Shown here piece after piece: positions 34,866 to 44,800 of a stretch of DNA of 64,000 nucleotides; position 1 is the first letter of the stretch; every line of letters begins with the position of its first letter. Made by a program: the position numbers and the translations under genes. The DNA is from Catenisphaera adipataccumulans (GTDB taxonomy: Bacteria > Bacillota_I > Bacilli_A > Erysipelotrichales > Erysipelotrichaceae): the NCBI RefSeq assembly GCF_014202755.1, contig NZ_JACHHK010000004.1:124001-188000 (forward strand), written 5' to 3'. Under the pieces are notes generated by a model. It worked only from the letters and a program-made list of their open reading frames with translations. It was not told the origin of the DNA and did not search any database.

Positions 34866-36290
34866 TTATAAGATCTTCTTCCAGTAGACATCGGACTGTT
34901 TTCGTAGTTCTTGATCCAGTTTTTCCAGACCGACGGTTTCTGCCAATGTTTTCTGTCCGGAAAATAAATCGGTGCCCAGTCCTAAGCGGTGGCCGGGTAT
35001 CTTGACGCCCATCGCAGAAAGGGTGGTCGGGAACAGGTCCATTGTCGTAAAGAGCCGGCGGTGCGTATATTCGGTCTTGTTTTTTGCATGCAGGAATACG
35101 TTGTACACCGTGCGGTCATAATCTTTCTCATAAGTATGACGGATGTAGTCTTCTGCCATGCTCGTATGATCGCCGCTGATCATCACCGTCGTGTTCGCAT
35201 AGAATGGCTGCTGCTGGATCCATTCGACCAGCTCGCCGATCCGTGCGGAACTGATGCGGATGATATTGCTGAGCCGTTCCGGATAGATATCTTGATAGTC
35301 GTGTCCTTTATATCCTTTGGGATGATGGGTATCCACGGTCAGCAGGGTAAAGTGAAAAGGCTGATCGCCGGCAGCCAGACGGGTAAGCTCCTGCTTGGCA
35401 AATTCGACCAGTTTTTCATCTTCGAATCCCCAGAAGACATGATAACCTTCCGGCAGGAATGCCTTGGCTTTTTCATAATCAAAGATCTCCGTATGACCAT
35501 GCTGTTCATAATAATATCGCCGGCCGCCGAAGGTCGCATCGCTGCCGATGCACAATTCCTGTTGGTATCCTTGTTCTTCAAGAATATCGCCCAATGTTTT
35601 CGAATGGCCGAGAAACGGCGTATTTTCTTTAAAGCGGTGGCTGACGGTCGGAACGGTCAGGCCGACGCCTGCAGTCTGGGCCACCATGCCGCCGGTCGTC
35701 CAGCCGGTGCCGGCAACCACATGAGCACCGCCCATGCGGTCCGTATGGGAAAAATGGACGTTGTCCGGATCTTTGGCCAGTTTCGATAATTCGGGGATCA
35801 AGTCTTCCGGATAATCGCCGCCGTTTTCTTTTGAAGTATAGGTCGTTTCCATGGACTCCATAAAAATATGGATCAGGTTCTGCTTCTGTTCCGGAAATTC
35901 CAGATGGACATCATGCGGATCGGTATAATACTGATCATATAGACCGGTATGCCGGAATTGATTGATGACCCATTCAAAGAAACCGACACGATGCGCGGCA
36001 ATGATCAAAAACAACAGACAAAGCCAGGCGCTGATATAACCGGATTCTATGCGAATGATCGGTACACAGAGGATCAGCAGCAGAAAAATGACAGTCGCGG
36101 CGATGGCTTTCGAAAAGCATAGGCGGACCCAGTCATGGAGAAATTCTGTATTTGTGCCTTCCAGCGGAACTTTTAAGTGGAAGACAATTTGTTCAAAGCA
36201 CGAAAGACCGAAATAATTCATGGCCCATTTGGCCGAAAAGGCCAGTGCAGATGTAATTAAAACGCCTAGTAAACTAAAAAAATATCCCAT
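34866..36290 (-). CDS. LtaS/MdoB-like phosphoglycerol transferase (sulfatase-fold membrane protein)
   Basis: The 474-residue protein has three predicted N-terminal membrane segments (about residues 5-25, 59-79 and 85-105) and an extracellular alkaline-phosphatase-superfamily domain. Metal and catalytic elements include FMESMETTY, a GTGWTTGGMVAQ block likely holding the nucleophilic Thr, TVDTHHPKGY and SGDHTSM. Family members transfer glycerol phosphate to make lipoteichoic acid or decorate glycans. The start ATG 36290 follows AAAGGAATTC; an earlier ATG at 36323 has no site. LtaS proteins usually have five membrane segments, so the exact polymer is open. Confidence 0.8.
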   Translation of the reverse strand: MGYFFSLLGVLITSALAFSAKWAMNYFGLSCFEQIVFHLKVPLEGTNTEFLHDWVRLCFSKAIAATVIFLLLILCVPIIRIESGYISAWLCLLFLIIAAHRVGFFEWVINQFRHTGLYDQYYTDPHDVHLEFPEQKQNLIHIFMESMETTYTSKENGGDYPEDLIPELSKLAKDPDNVHFSHTDRMGGAHVVAGTGWTTGGMVAQTAGVGLTVPTVSHRFKENTPFLGHSKTLGDILEEQGYQQELCIGSDATFGGRRYYYEQHGHTEIFDYEKAKAFLPEGYHVFWGFEDEKLVEFAKQELTRLAAGDQPFHFTLLTVDTHHPKGYKGHDYQDIYPERLSNIIRISSARIGELVEWIQQQPFYANTTVMISGDHTSMAEDYIRHTYEKDYDRTVYNVFLHAKNKTEYTHRRLFTTMDLFPTTLSAMGVKIPGHRLGLGTDLFSGQKTLAETVGLEKLDQELRKQSDVYWKKIL

Positions 36291-36306
36291 TCGAATTCCT
36301 TTCAAT

Positions 36307-36323
36307 GTGTGATTATAACACAC
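36307..36323 (-). promoter_or_regulatory. Promoter with inverted repeat over the -10, LtaS-like gene
   Basis: GTGTG (36307-36311) and CACAC (36319-36323) form a perfect inverted repeat. On the minus strand its centre gives TGTTATAAT, an extended -10. A regulator or a simple chance palindrome is possible. Confidence 0.5.
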
Positions 36324-36448
36324 TCGGTCACAATTGCGTACAACGAAGCCGGCTAAATAGTTAATGGATTTGAAATATTTTCATCGGTGTAAATTTTTTG
36401 AAAACATGTGAAAGAAAATCGGGAAAAATCCCTTTATATAAAATATGT

Positions 36449-36476
36449 TTGTATCAGCGGTAAACTATGTTATAAT
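36449..36476 (+). promoter_or_regulatory. Promoter for ppdK
   Basis: TTGTAT (36449-36454), a 16-bp spacer and a TGT-TATAAT extended -10 (TATAAT 36471-36476). Confidence 0.6.
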
Positions 36477-36514
36477 TTCTCCGGGAATGGAATCGTTTAC
36501 ATAAAGGAGGAACT

Positions 36515-39142
36515 ATGGGAAAGAAGTATACCTATTTATTCCGCGAAGGAAACGAAAACATGCGTGAGCTTTTGGGCGGCAAGGGTGCCAACCTGGCCGA
36601 AATGAGCAATCTTGGCATGCCGGTTCCTTACGGATTTACGATCACGACCGAAGCTTGTACACAATATTACAAGGACGGCGAAAAAATTAACGACGAAATC
36701 AAAGAACAAATCTTTGAATATTTGGATAAGCTGGAAAAACAGAGCGGCAAGAAGCTGGGCGATAAAGAAAATCCGCTGTTAGTCAGCGTGCGTTCCGGTG
36801 CCCGCGCCAGCATGCCAGGTATGATGGATACAATTTTGAACCTTGGTTTGAACGATGAGGTCGTAGAGACAGTTGCAGAATTAACGAAAAACGAACGGTT
36901 TGCGTATGATTCGTACCGCCGTTTTATTCAAATGTTCTCCGATGTCGTCATGGGTCTGAATAAAGCCCGTTTTGAAAAGATCATCGATGATTTGAAAGCA
37001 AAACGCGGCATCGAAAGTGATCTGGATCTGACGGCTGATGATATGAAAGAACTGGTTGTTTTGTTCAAACAGTTCTATGAAAGCGAATTGCTGGAAAGTT
37101 TCCCGCAGGAACCAAAAGAACAGTTGATGCGTGCCATCGAAGCCGTTTTTAAATCTTGGGACAACCCGCGTGCCATTTATTACCGCCGGATGAATAACAT
37201 TCCGTCCAGCTGGGGCACAGCGGTCAACGTACAGATGATGGTCTTCGGCAACATGGGCAACGACTGCGGCACCGGTGTTGCATTTACCCGCAACCCAAGT
37301 ACCGGAGAAAAGAAACTTTACGGTGAGTTTTTGATGAACGCACAGGGCGAGGATGTTGTCGCCGGTGTGCGCACCCCGAATAAAATTGATGAATTAAAAG
37401 AGATCGCACCGGATGCGTACGATCAATTTGTGAATATCTGCAGTACGTTGGAAAAGCATTACCGTAACATGCAGGATATGGAGTTTACCATTGAAAAGGG
37501 CAAACTGTTCATGCTGCAGACGCGCAATGGTAAACGGACAGCACAGGCGGCACTGAAGATTGCCTGCGATATGGTCGACGAAGGCATGATCACGACGGAT
37601 GAGGCCTTGATGATGGTCGAGCCGCAGCAATTGGATTCGCTGCTGCACCCGATGTTTGATGAAAAAGCGCTGAAGAAGGCAGAGCCGATCGCTTCTGCTT
37701 TGCCGGCCAGCCCAGGCGCTGCCTGCGGTGAGATCGTCTTCTCTGCAGATGAAGCCATCCAACAAACAGAAGCCGGACATAAAGTTGTCCTGGTTCGTTT
37801 GGAAACCAGTCCGGAAGATATTGAAGGCATGCACGTTGCCGAAGGTGTGCTGACGGTGCGCGGCGGTATGACCAGCCACGCTGCAGTTGTCGCCCGCGGT
37901 ATGGGCGCCTGCTGTGTTGCCGGCTGCGGTGTCCTGAACATGCACGAAGAGGAAGGATATTTTTCGGTCGGCAATAAAAAATATTTCCGCGGCGATGTCA
38001 TCTCCATCGATGGATCGACGGGAAATGTTTACGGCGAAGCTATTAAGACCGTGCCGGCAACGATTTCCGGCAACTTCGAACGTTTCATGCGCTGGGCCGA
38101 TGAACGCCGCACGCTGGAAGTGCGCACGAATGCCGATACGCCGCGGGATGCCAAACAAGCCTACGACTTCGGCGCACAGGGAATCGGTCTGGTTCGTACG
38201 GAGCATATGTTCTTTGACGGCGACCGCATCAAAGCCATGCGGGAAATGATCGTTGCCAAGACGGCCGAACAACGCCGCAAAGCATTGGATAAGATCCTGC
38301 CGATGCAGCGCAACGATTTTGTCGGTATCTATGAAGCGATGAACGGCAATCCGGTCACGATCCGTTATTTGGATCCGCCGCTTCACGAATTCCTGCCGAA
38401 AACCAAAGAGGATATCGTTGCTTTGGCTCATGAGATGAATATGCGCCCGCAGGATCTGGAACAGGTGGTTGCGGATCTGCATGAATTCAACCCGATGTTA
38501 GGTCACCGCGGTGTCCGTCTGGCGGTTACGTATCCGGAAATTGCCGAAATGCAGACGAAAGCCGTGATCGAGGCTGCGATCCTGGTACAAAAGGAACATT
38601 CCGAATGGAATCTGGAACCGGAGATCATGATCCCGCTGGTTGGTGATTTAAATGAGTTCAAATATGTCAAAAAAGTTGTCGTACGGACAGCGGATGACCT
38701 GCTGAAGAAAGCGAATATGAAACTGAACTATCATGTTGGTACGATGATCGAGATCCCACGTGCCGCTCTGCTGAGCGATCAGATTGCGGAAGAAGCCGAA
38801 TTCTTCTGCTTCGGTACAAACGATCTGACCCAGCTGACATATGGTTTCTCCCGTGATGATGCCGGTGCATTCCTGTCGGATTACTATGATAAACGAATCT
38901 TTGAACAAGATCCGTTCGTGCATTTGGACCAGCAGGGTGTCGGTCGCTTGATCCGTTACTCGGTCAAGAAGGGCAAGGAAACACGTCCGGATATCCATCT
39001 GGGTATCTGCGGTGAACACGGCGGCGATCCAGAATCGATCGAGTTCTGCCATCGAGTCGGTTTGAACTATGTATCCTGCTCACCGTTCCGGGTACCAATT
39101 GCCCGTCTGGCAGCTGCACAGGCTGCAATCAAAAACGACTGA
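36515..39142 (+). CDS. ppdK: Pyruvate, phosphate dikinase
   Basis: PPDK interconverts pyruvate, ATP and phosphate with PEP, AMP and pyrophosphate, and works in glycolysis or gluconeogenesis in many anaerobes. The 875-residue protein has the N-terminal nucleotide domain (LLGGKGANLAEMSNLGMPVPYGFTI), the phospho-histidine motif GGMTSHAAVVARGMG and the C-terminal PEP domain with GTNDLTQLTYGFSRDD and CGEHGGDP. It has its own promoter, an AAAGGAGG site and a strong terminator. Confidence 0.97.
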   Translation: MGKKYTYLFREGNENMRELLGGKGANLAEMSNLGMPVPYGFTITTEACTQYYKDGEKINDEIKEQIFEYLDKLEKQSGKKLGDKENPLLVSVRSGARASMPGMMDTILNLGLNDEVVETVAELTKNERFAYDSYRRFIQMFSDVVMGLNKARFEKIIDDLKAKRGIESDLDLTADDMKELVVLFKQFYESELLESFPQEPKEQLMRAIEAVFKSWDNPRAIYYRRMNNIPSSWGTAVNVQMMVFGNMGNDCGTGVAFTRNPSTGEKKLYGEFLMNAQGEDVVAGVRTPNKIDELKEIAPDAYDQFVNICSTLEKHYRNMQDMEFTIEKGKLFMLQTRNGKRTAQAALKIACDMVDEGMITTDEALMMVEPQQLDSLLHPMFDEKALKKAEPIASALPASPGAACGEIVFSADEAIQQTEAGHKVVLVRLETSPEDIEGMHVAEGVLTVRGGMTSHAAVVARGMGACCVAGCGVLNMHEEEGYFSVGNKKYFRGDVISIDGSTGNVYGEAIKTVPATISGNFERFMRWADERRTLEVRTNADTPRDAKQAYDFGAQGIGLVRTEHMFFDGDRIKAMREMIVAKTAEQRRKALDKILPMQRNDFVGIYEAMNGNPVTIRYLDPPLHEFLPKTKEDIVALAHEMNMRPQDLEQVVADLHEFNPMLGHRGVRLAVTYPEIAEMQTKAVIEAAILVQKEHSEWNLEPEIMIPLVGDLNEFKYVKKVVVRTADDLLKKANMKLNYHVGTMIEIPRAALLSDQIAEEAEFFCFGTNDLTQLTYGFSRDDAGAFLSDYYDKRIFEQDPFVHLDQQGVGRLIRYSVKKGKETRPDIHLGICGEHGGDPESIEFCHRVGLNYVSCSPFRVPIARLAAAQAAIKND

Positions 39143-39145
39143 TTG

Positions 39146-39171
39146 AGAGGGACTTTTGTCCCTCTTTTTTT
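39146..39171 (+). terminator. Intrinsic terminator after ppdK
   Basis: GAGGGAC (39147-39153), loop TTTT, GTCCCTC (39158-39164), then seven T residues. Confidence 0.9.
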
Positions 39172-39218
39172 CGGGCGGGAAACAGAGTAAAATAAAACCA
39201 TAGAATAGGAGTGAACAC

Positions 39219-40403
39219 ATGAAATACGATTTTGATCAGGAAATTATCCGTAAAAATACCGATTCATTAAAATGGGATTCAGAAAATGCGAAACTGCCGA
39301 TGTGGGTAGCTGACATGGATTTTGAAGTTGCGCCATGCATCCGTAAAGCGCTTCAAAACCGCGTGAATGTCGGCGCATACGGCTACAGCTTGATCCCGGA
39401 TGGTTTTTATAAAACGATCCAGCGCTGGTGGCTGGAACGGCACGGTATCGGCTTTGATTCCGAGATGATGCAGTTCTGCATCGGCGTGCTGCCGGGCATC
39501 ACTTCGGCGATCCGTCGTTTTACTGCACCGGGCGAATCGATCTTGATCCAGTCACCCGTCTACCACATGTTTTATCATCTAGTCGAGCAGGCCGGCCGTC
39601 GTGTCGTGGAAAATCCGCTTCGGTATACCAATCATCAGTATGCGATCGATTTTGAGGATCTGGAAAGTAAATTAGCCCGTCCGGATGTGACAATGATGAT
39701 CTTATGCAACCCGCAGAATCCGACCGGAACCATCTGGGAAAGGGACGATCTTGCTAAGATCGGCGAGCTTTGCCAGCGTTATCATGTATTGGTGATCAGT
39801 GATGAGATCCACTGCGATATCGTGCAGCCAGGCTTCTCGTATATTCCGTTTGCGAAAGTCAACGAAACGTGCAAGAACAACAGTATCACGTTGGTCTCTG
39901 CCACCAAGGCTTTTAACATTGCCGGCATTGAGTCGGCATGTGCCATTGTTCCGGATCCGGCGATCCGCGAACGTTTTCAGCGGCAGGTACAGGTCGATGG
40001 TTTCTCACAGCCAAATTTCTTCTCTGCAGATGCATCGATCGCGGCATTTGAAGCGGGGGATGACTGGCTGGATCAGATGAATGCGTACGTGTTTGAAAAC
40101 AAGAAGACGGTCGTAGAATTCTGCCAGGAATCGCTGCCGAAACTGCACATCATTGATAGTCATGCGACCTATCTCCTGTGGGTTGATTGTTCGCAGATTA
40201 CGGATAATACCGATGATTTATGCGATCTGCTGCTGAAAAAATATGGATTGTATGTTTCCAAAGGAAGCGACTTCGGTGAAAACGGCCGACCGTTCTTCCG
40301 CATGAACATCGCCTGTCCGACACAGCAGGTCCTGGAATCGCTGCTTGCGCTGCGTAAAGGCCTGCAGGCATATAAGATCCGCAAAGCAGATTCGATCGAA
40401 TAA
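39219..40403 (+). CDS. patB: MalY/PatB-type PLP C-S lyase (aminotransferase fold)
   Basis: The 394-residue fold-type I PLP enzyme matches cystathionine beta-lyases of the MalY/PatB group, which split C-S bonds of cystathionine or cysteine to a keto acid, ammonia and a thiol. Diagnostic segments are LPMWVADMDFEVAP near the start, NPQNPTGTIW, ISDEIHCDIV and the PLP lysine in SATKAFNIAG. A transaminase activity is possible. It is a single gene with a shared terminator facing gltD. Confidence 0.85.
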   Translation: MKYDFDQEIIRKNTDSLKWDSENAKLPMWVADMDFEVAPCIRKALQNRVNVGAYGYSLIPDGFYKTIQRWWLERHGIGFDSEMMQFCIGVLPGITSAIRRFTAPGESILIQSPVYHMFYHLVEQAGRRVVENPLRYTNHQYAIDFEDLESKLARPDVTMMILCNPQNPTGTIWERDDLAKIGELCQRYHVLVISDEIHCDIVQPGFSYIPFAKVNETCKNNSITLVSATKAFNIAGIESACAIVPDPAIRERFQRQVQVDGFSQPNFFSADASIAAFEAGDDWLDQMNAYVFENKKTVVEFCQESLPKLHIIDSHATYLLWVDCSQITDNTDDLCDLLLKKYGLYVSKGSDFGENGRPFFRMNIACPTQQVLESLLALRKGLQAYKIRKADSIE

Positions 40404-40436
40404 AAAAATGCTCCGAAAATTCGGAGCATTTTTTTA
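40401..40436. terminator. Bidirectional terminator between the C-S lyase and gltD
   Basis: AAATGCTCCGA (40406-40416) pairs with TCGGAGCATTT (40421-40431), with A and T tracts on both sides. It ends both the rightward lyase gene and the leftward nitrogen operon. Confidence 0.9.
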
Positions 40437-41888
40437 TAGATTTGTATAACCCATCAACCAGCGGTCGATTGCTTTGGCAGCTTCTTTGCCTTCATGGATC
40501 GCCCAGACGACCAACGACTGGCCGCGGCGGGCATCGCCGGCCGCAAAGACTTGTTCATCAGCGGTTTGATACTGATGGGTGACAATGGTATTGCGCGGTG
40601 TGGTTTCCAGCTGGAAAGCCTTCTGAACATAATCCTCAATGCCGACAAAACCAGCCGCGATCAGCAGCAGATCGCATGGCAGGGTCTGTTCGCTGCCGGC
40701 TACTTCCTGCAGCTTGCCGTCTTTGAAGCCGACTTTCACGGTCTTGACCGCTGTCAGCTGATTGTCTTTGGAAATAAATTCCTTGATCGTGGTTTCATAA
40801 ATGCGCGGATCTTTGCCGAATCGGAAAATGCTTTCCTGCTGGCCGTAGTCGGTCTTGCAGACTTTCGGCCACTCTGGCCAAGGATTGTCGGCTGCCCGGG
40901 TGTCCGGGGCTTTCGGCATCATTTCCAGCTGCGTCACGGACGCACAGCCTTGGCGGATCGCAGTGCCGGTGCAGTCGTTGCCGGTATCGCCGCCGCCGAC
41001 AATGATGACATTTTTATCTTTGGCATTGATATAGTCGGTATCATCCAGCAGATGTTTGGTCATCTGGGTGAGATAATCGACCGCAAAGTAGATGCCGCGG
41101 ATGTTGCGGTTTTTGGCATTTAGATCACGGGCTTTTTTCGAACCGGTGCAGAGCAGAATAACATCGTAGTCTTTTTTCAGCTGTTTTTCGGAAAGATCTT
41201 GTCCGACATTGACGTTGGTTTTAAATTCTACGCCTTCTGCTTCCAGGATCTCGATCCGGCGCTTGATGTATTTTTTATTCAATTTCATGTTCGGAATTCC
41301 GTACATCAGCAGACCGCCCGGCCGGTTTTCGCGTTCAAAGACCGTGACGTGATGACCGCGTTGATTTAAATCATGCGCAGCTGCCAGTCCGGAAGGACCG
41401 GAACCAATGATCGCAATGCGCTTGTCGGTATGGATCTGCGGCAGGACTGGTTTGACCCAGCCGTTGGCATAAGCCGTCTCGATGATGAACAGTTCATCAT
41501 CATGAATGGTCACGGATTGACCGTCATAACCGTTCAGGCAGGCTTTCTCGCACAGGGCAGGGCACACCCGGCCGGTGAATTCCGGATACGGGTTGGTCTT
41601 GCTTAAACGTTCATATGCTTCTTTCAAGTGATTTTTATAGATCGCATCGTTCCATTCCGGCACAAGATTGTGCAGCGGACAGCCGGTGACCATGCGGTTT
41701 AGTTCCAGTGCGGACTGACAGAACGGTACCCCGCAGTTCATACAGCGGGCCGCTTGTTTTCTCCGCTCTTCCGCATCATGCGGAAGTTTAAATTCTTCAA
41801 AATCCTGAATACGATCGGAAGGCGACTTCCATGTGTTTTCATTGCGTTCATATTCTAAGAATCCGGTAGGTTTTCCCATGTCTGTCAC
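40434..41888 (-). CDS. gltD: Glutamate synthase (NADPH), small subunit
   Basis: GltD is the FAD and NADPH subunit that feeds electrons to GltB for glutamate formation. The 484-residue protein has the N-terminal cysteine-rich iron-sulfur region ([22 protein letters not shown]), a FAD-binding [10 protein letters not shown] motif and the NADPH-binding GGGDTGNDC motif. It is the last gene of a four-gene leftward operon, 3 bp after gltB. Confidence 0.95.
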   Translation of the reverse strand: MTDMGKPTGFLEYERNENTWKSPSDRIQDFEEFKLPHDAEERRKQAARCMNCGVPFCQSALELNRMVTGCPLHNLVPEWNDAIYKNHLKEAYERLSKTNPYPEFTGRVCPALCEKACLNGYDGQSVTIHDDELFIIETAYANGWVKPVLPQIHTDKRIAIIGSGPSGLAAAHDLNQRGHHVTVFERENRPGGLLMYGIPNMKLNKKYIKRRIEILEAEGVEFKTNVNVGQDLSEKQLKKDYDVILLCTGSKKARDLNAKNRNIRGIYFAVDYLTQMTKHLLDDTDYINAKDKNVIIVGGGDTGNDCTGTAIRQGCASVTQLEMMPKAPDTRAADNPWPEWPKVCKTDYGQQESIFRFGKDPRIYETTIKEFISKDNQLTAVKTVKVGFKDGKLQEVAGSEQTLPCDLLLIAAGFVGIEDYVQKAFQLETTPRNTIVTHQYQTADEQVFAAGDARRGQSLVVWAIHEGKEAAKAIDRWLMGYTNL

Positions 41889-41891
41889 CTC

Positions 41892-44800
41892 CTAATGGTA
41901 TTTGGCGCGGAATGCTTTCAGACGCGCCTCATCCGGTGTATATCCTTTGTCTTCCAATTCTTTGATGGCATTGTTCATCATCTCATAATCACGCGGGACG
42001 ATCTTTTTGAAGTTCGCAAGATTGTTTTCGAAATCCGCCAGGATCCGTTCAGCGATCGCCGATCCAGTTGCCTGATAATGGTTATCCAGCAATTCTTGTA
42101 CTTTTTCTTTATCTTTCTTCGATTGGACAGCTTCCATCTTCACCAGGGATTTATTCAAATGCAGATACAAATCATGATCTTTATCCCAGACATATGCAAT
42201 GCCGCCGGACATGCCGGATGCAAAGTTTTTACCGGTCTTGCCTAAGATCATCGCAATACCGCCGGTCATGTATTCCAGACCGTGATCGCCGCAGCCTTCT
42301 GCGACTGCGACCGCACCGGAATTCCGGACGCAGAAGCGTTCGCCGGCAATGCCGCGGATATATGCCGTACCGCCGGTCGCCCCGAACAAGGCGACGTTGC
42401 CGACGATCACATTTTCCTCGGCTTTGAAGATCGAGTTTTTCGGCGGATATAAGATCAGTTTGCCGCCGGACAGACCTTTGCCGAAATAATCATTGGCATC
42501 CCCGGCAACTTCCAGGGTAATGCCTTTCGGCAGGAAGGCACCGAATGACTGGCCGGCGCCGCCTTGGCAATGCACCGTAAAGGTATCATCATCAAATGTT
42601 TTGCCGGACTGTGTGACGACGCTGCCCAAGATCGTACCCAGTGTCCGGTTGGTACTGGAGATCTTGATGGACGTTTCTTTTTTCTGATTCTTCTGGATCG
42701 CTTTTTCAAAAGTTGGCAGCAGGATCTTTTCATCGATGGTCTTTTCCAGATGGAAATCATATGGTTTCTCAAAATGAACCGGTGCCGGCGTGCGTAAAAT
42801 GGCTTGATAATTCAGCATATTCTGACGCGGTAAATTCGAGTCGCGCACTTCCAGACAGTCGGTGTGACCGACCATTTCGGCTAAGGTCTTGAAGCCAAGT
42901 TTTGCCATGATCTCACGCACTTCTTCGGCAATAAACAACATAAAGTTTTCGACGTATTCTGGTTTGCCTTTGAAGCGTTTGCGAAGAGTTTCATTTTGAG
43001 TCGCAATGCCGAACGGGCATGTATCCTTGTTGCAGACACGCATCATCCTGCAGCCCATGGAGATCAGCGGTGCGGTCGCAAAGCCGAATTCTTCGGCTCC
43101 CAGCAATGCGGCAATCGCCACATCACGGCCGGTCATTAATTTACCGTCCGTTTCCAGACGGACTCGATCGCGCAGGCCTTCCTGCACCAGCGCTTGATGC
43201 GTCTGGGAAAGACCCAGCTCCCACGGCAGACCGGCATTGTGGATGCTGCTGAGCGGGGCAGCACCGGTACCGCCGTCATAGCCGGAAATCAGAATGACGG
43301 TCGCGCCGGCTTTGGCAACACCGCAGGCAACCGTACCAACGCCGTTTTCACTGACTAATTTAACTGAAATATCGGCAGCGCGGTTGGCATTCTTTAGATC
43401 GTAGATCAGCTGAGCCAGATCTTCGATCGAATAGATATCGTGATGCGGCGGCGGGGAGATCAATGTGACGCCCGGCGTCGAGTATCTTGTTTTTGCGACC
43501 CACGGATAAACTTTCTGTCCCGGCAGATGGCCGCCTTCGCCTGGCTTAGCGCCTTGTGCCATTTTGATCTGGATCTCTTTGGCGCTGACTAAATATTCAC
43601 TGGTTACACCGAAACGGCCGCTGGCGACCTGTTTGATGGCACTGTTTTTGATCGTGCCGAATCGTTCTGGTTTTTCGCCGCCTTCACCGGTGTTGGATTT
43701 ACCGCCTAATGTATTCATCGCGATCGCCATGCAGGTATGGGCTTCTTCAGAGATCGATCCATATGACATGGCACCGGTCTTGAAACGTTTGACGATTTCA
43801 CTGGCCGGTTCGACTTCTTCGATCGGGATCGGTTTGCGTTTGGATACAAATTCAAAGTTGCTTCGCAGCGTGTGCGGATGGTCTTTGTCATTGACCAGGG
43901 CCGAGTATTCTTTGAACGCCTGATAGTCGCCGTTCTGTGTTGCTTTCTGCAGCGTGACGATGGTTTTCGGATCATATAAGTGGTCTTCTTTATCTTCGCC
44001 GCTGCGCAGCTTGTGGAAGCCGATCGAATCTAAGGTTTCGTCGGTATTTAATCCCAACGGATCAAATGCTTTATTGTGATGATATTCCAGATCTTCTTCG
44101 ATTTCTTTTAAGCCGATGCCGCCGACTTCATTGACCGTACCGGTAAAGTACTCATCGACCACATCCTGCGCCAGACCGATCGCTTCGAAGATCTGCGCAG
44201 ACTGATAGGACTGCAGCGTGGAGATGCCCATTTTCGAGGCAATCTTAACGATGCCTTCCAGGATCGCGCGGTTGTAGTCTTCGATGGCCTTGCTTGGTTC
44301 CTCATCGAGCATGTCTTTGTCAATCATTTCTTCGATGCATTCATGGGCCAGATATGGATAGATGGCGGAAGCACCGTAGCCTAACAGGCAGGCAAATTGA
44401 TGAACTGTGCGCGGTTCTCCGGATTCCAAAACGATGGAAATCGCAGTCTTCTTCTTCGTGCGGACAAAATACTGTTCGACAGCGGAAACAGCCAACAGGC
44501 TCGGGATGGCCATGTGGTTTTCATCAACGCCGCGGTCTGAAAGGATCAAGATCGAACAGCCACGATGATAGGCACGTTCACATTCGATGAACAAATGATC
44601 CAGTGCATCTTTCAGCGGCATGCCGCGGTAAAAGAGCAGGGAAACCGTCGCATTTTTAAAACCGTCCTGATCCAGTTTGCGGATCTTGTCCATATCCCGT
44701 GCATCCAGGATCGGATTGGTGATTTCCAGCATACGGCAGTTTTCGGCTTCTTCCTGCAGAACGTTGCCGGCTGCACCTAAATATACGGTCGTATCGGTGA

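Noticed and set aside
34989-35789. 266-codon frame opposite the LtaS-like gene
   Set aside because: It is antisense to a protein with clear motifs and has no translation signals.
37394-38482. 362-codon antisense frame in ppdK
   Set aside because: It lies fully inside the conserved PPDK gene on the other strand and matches no family.
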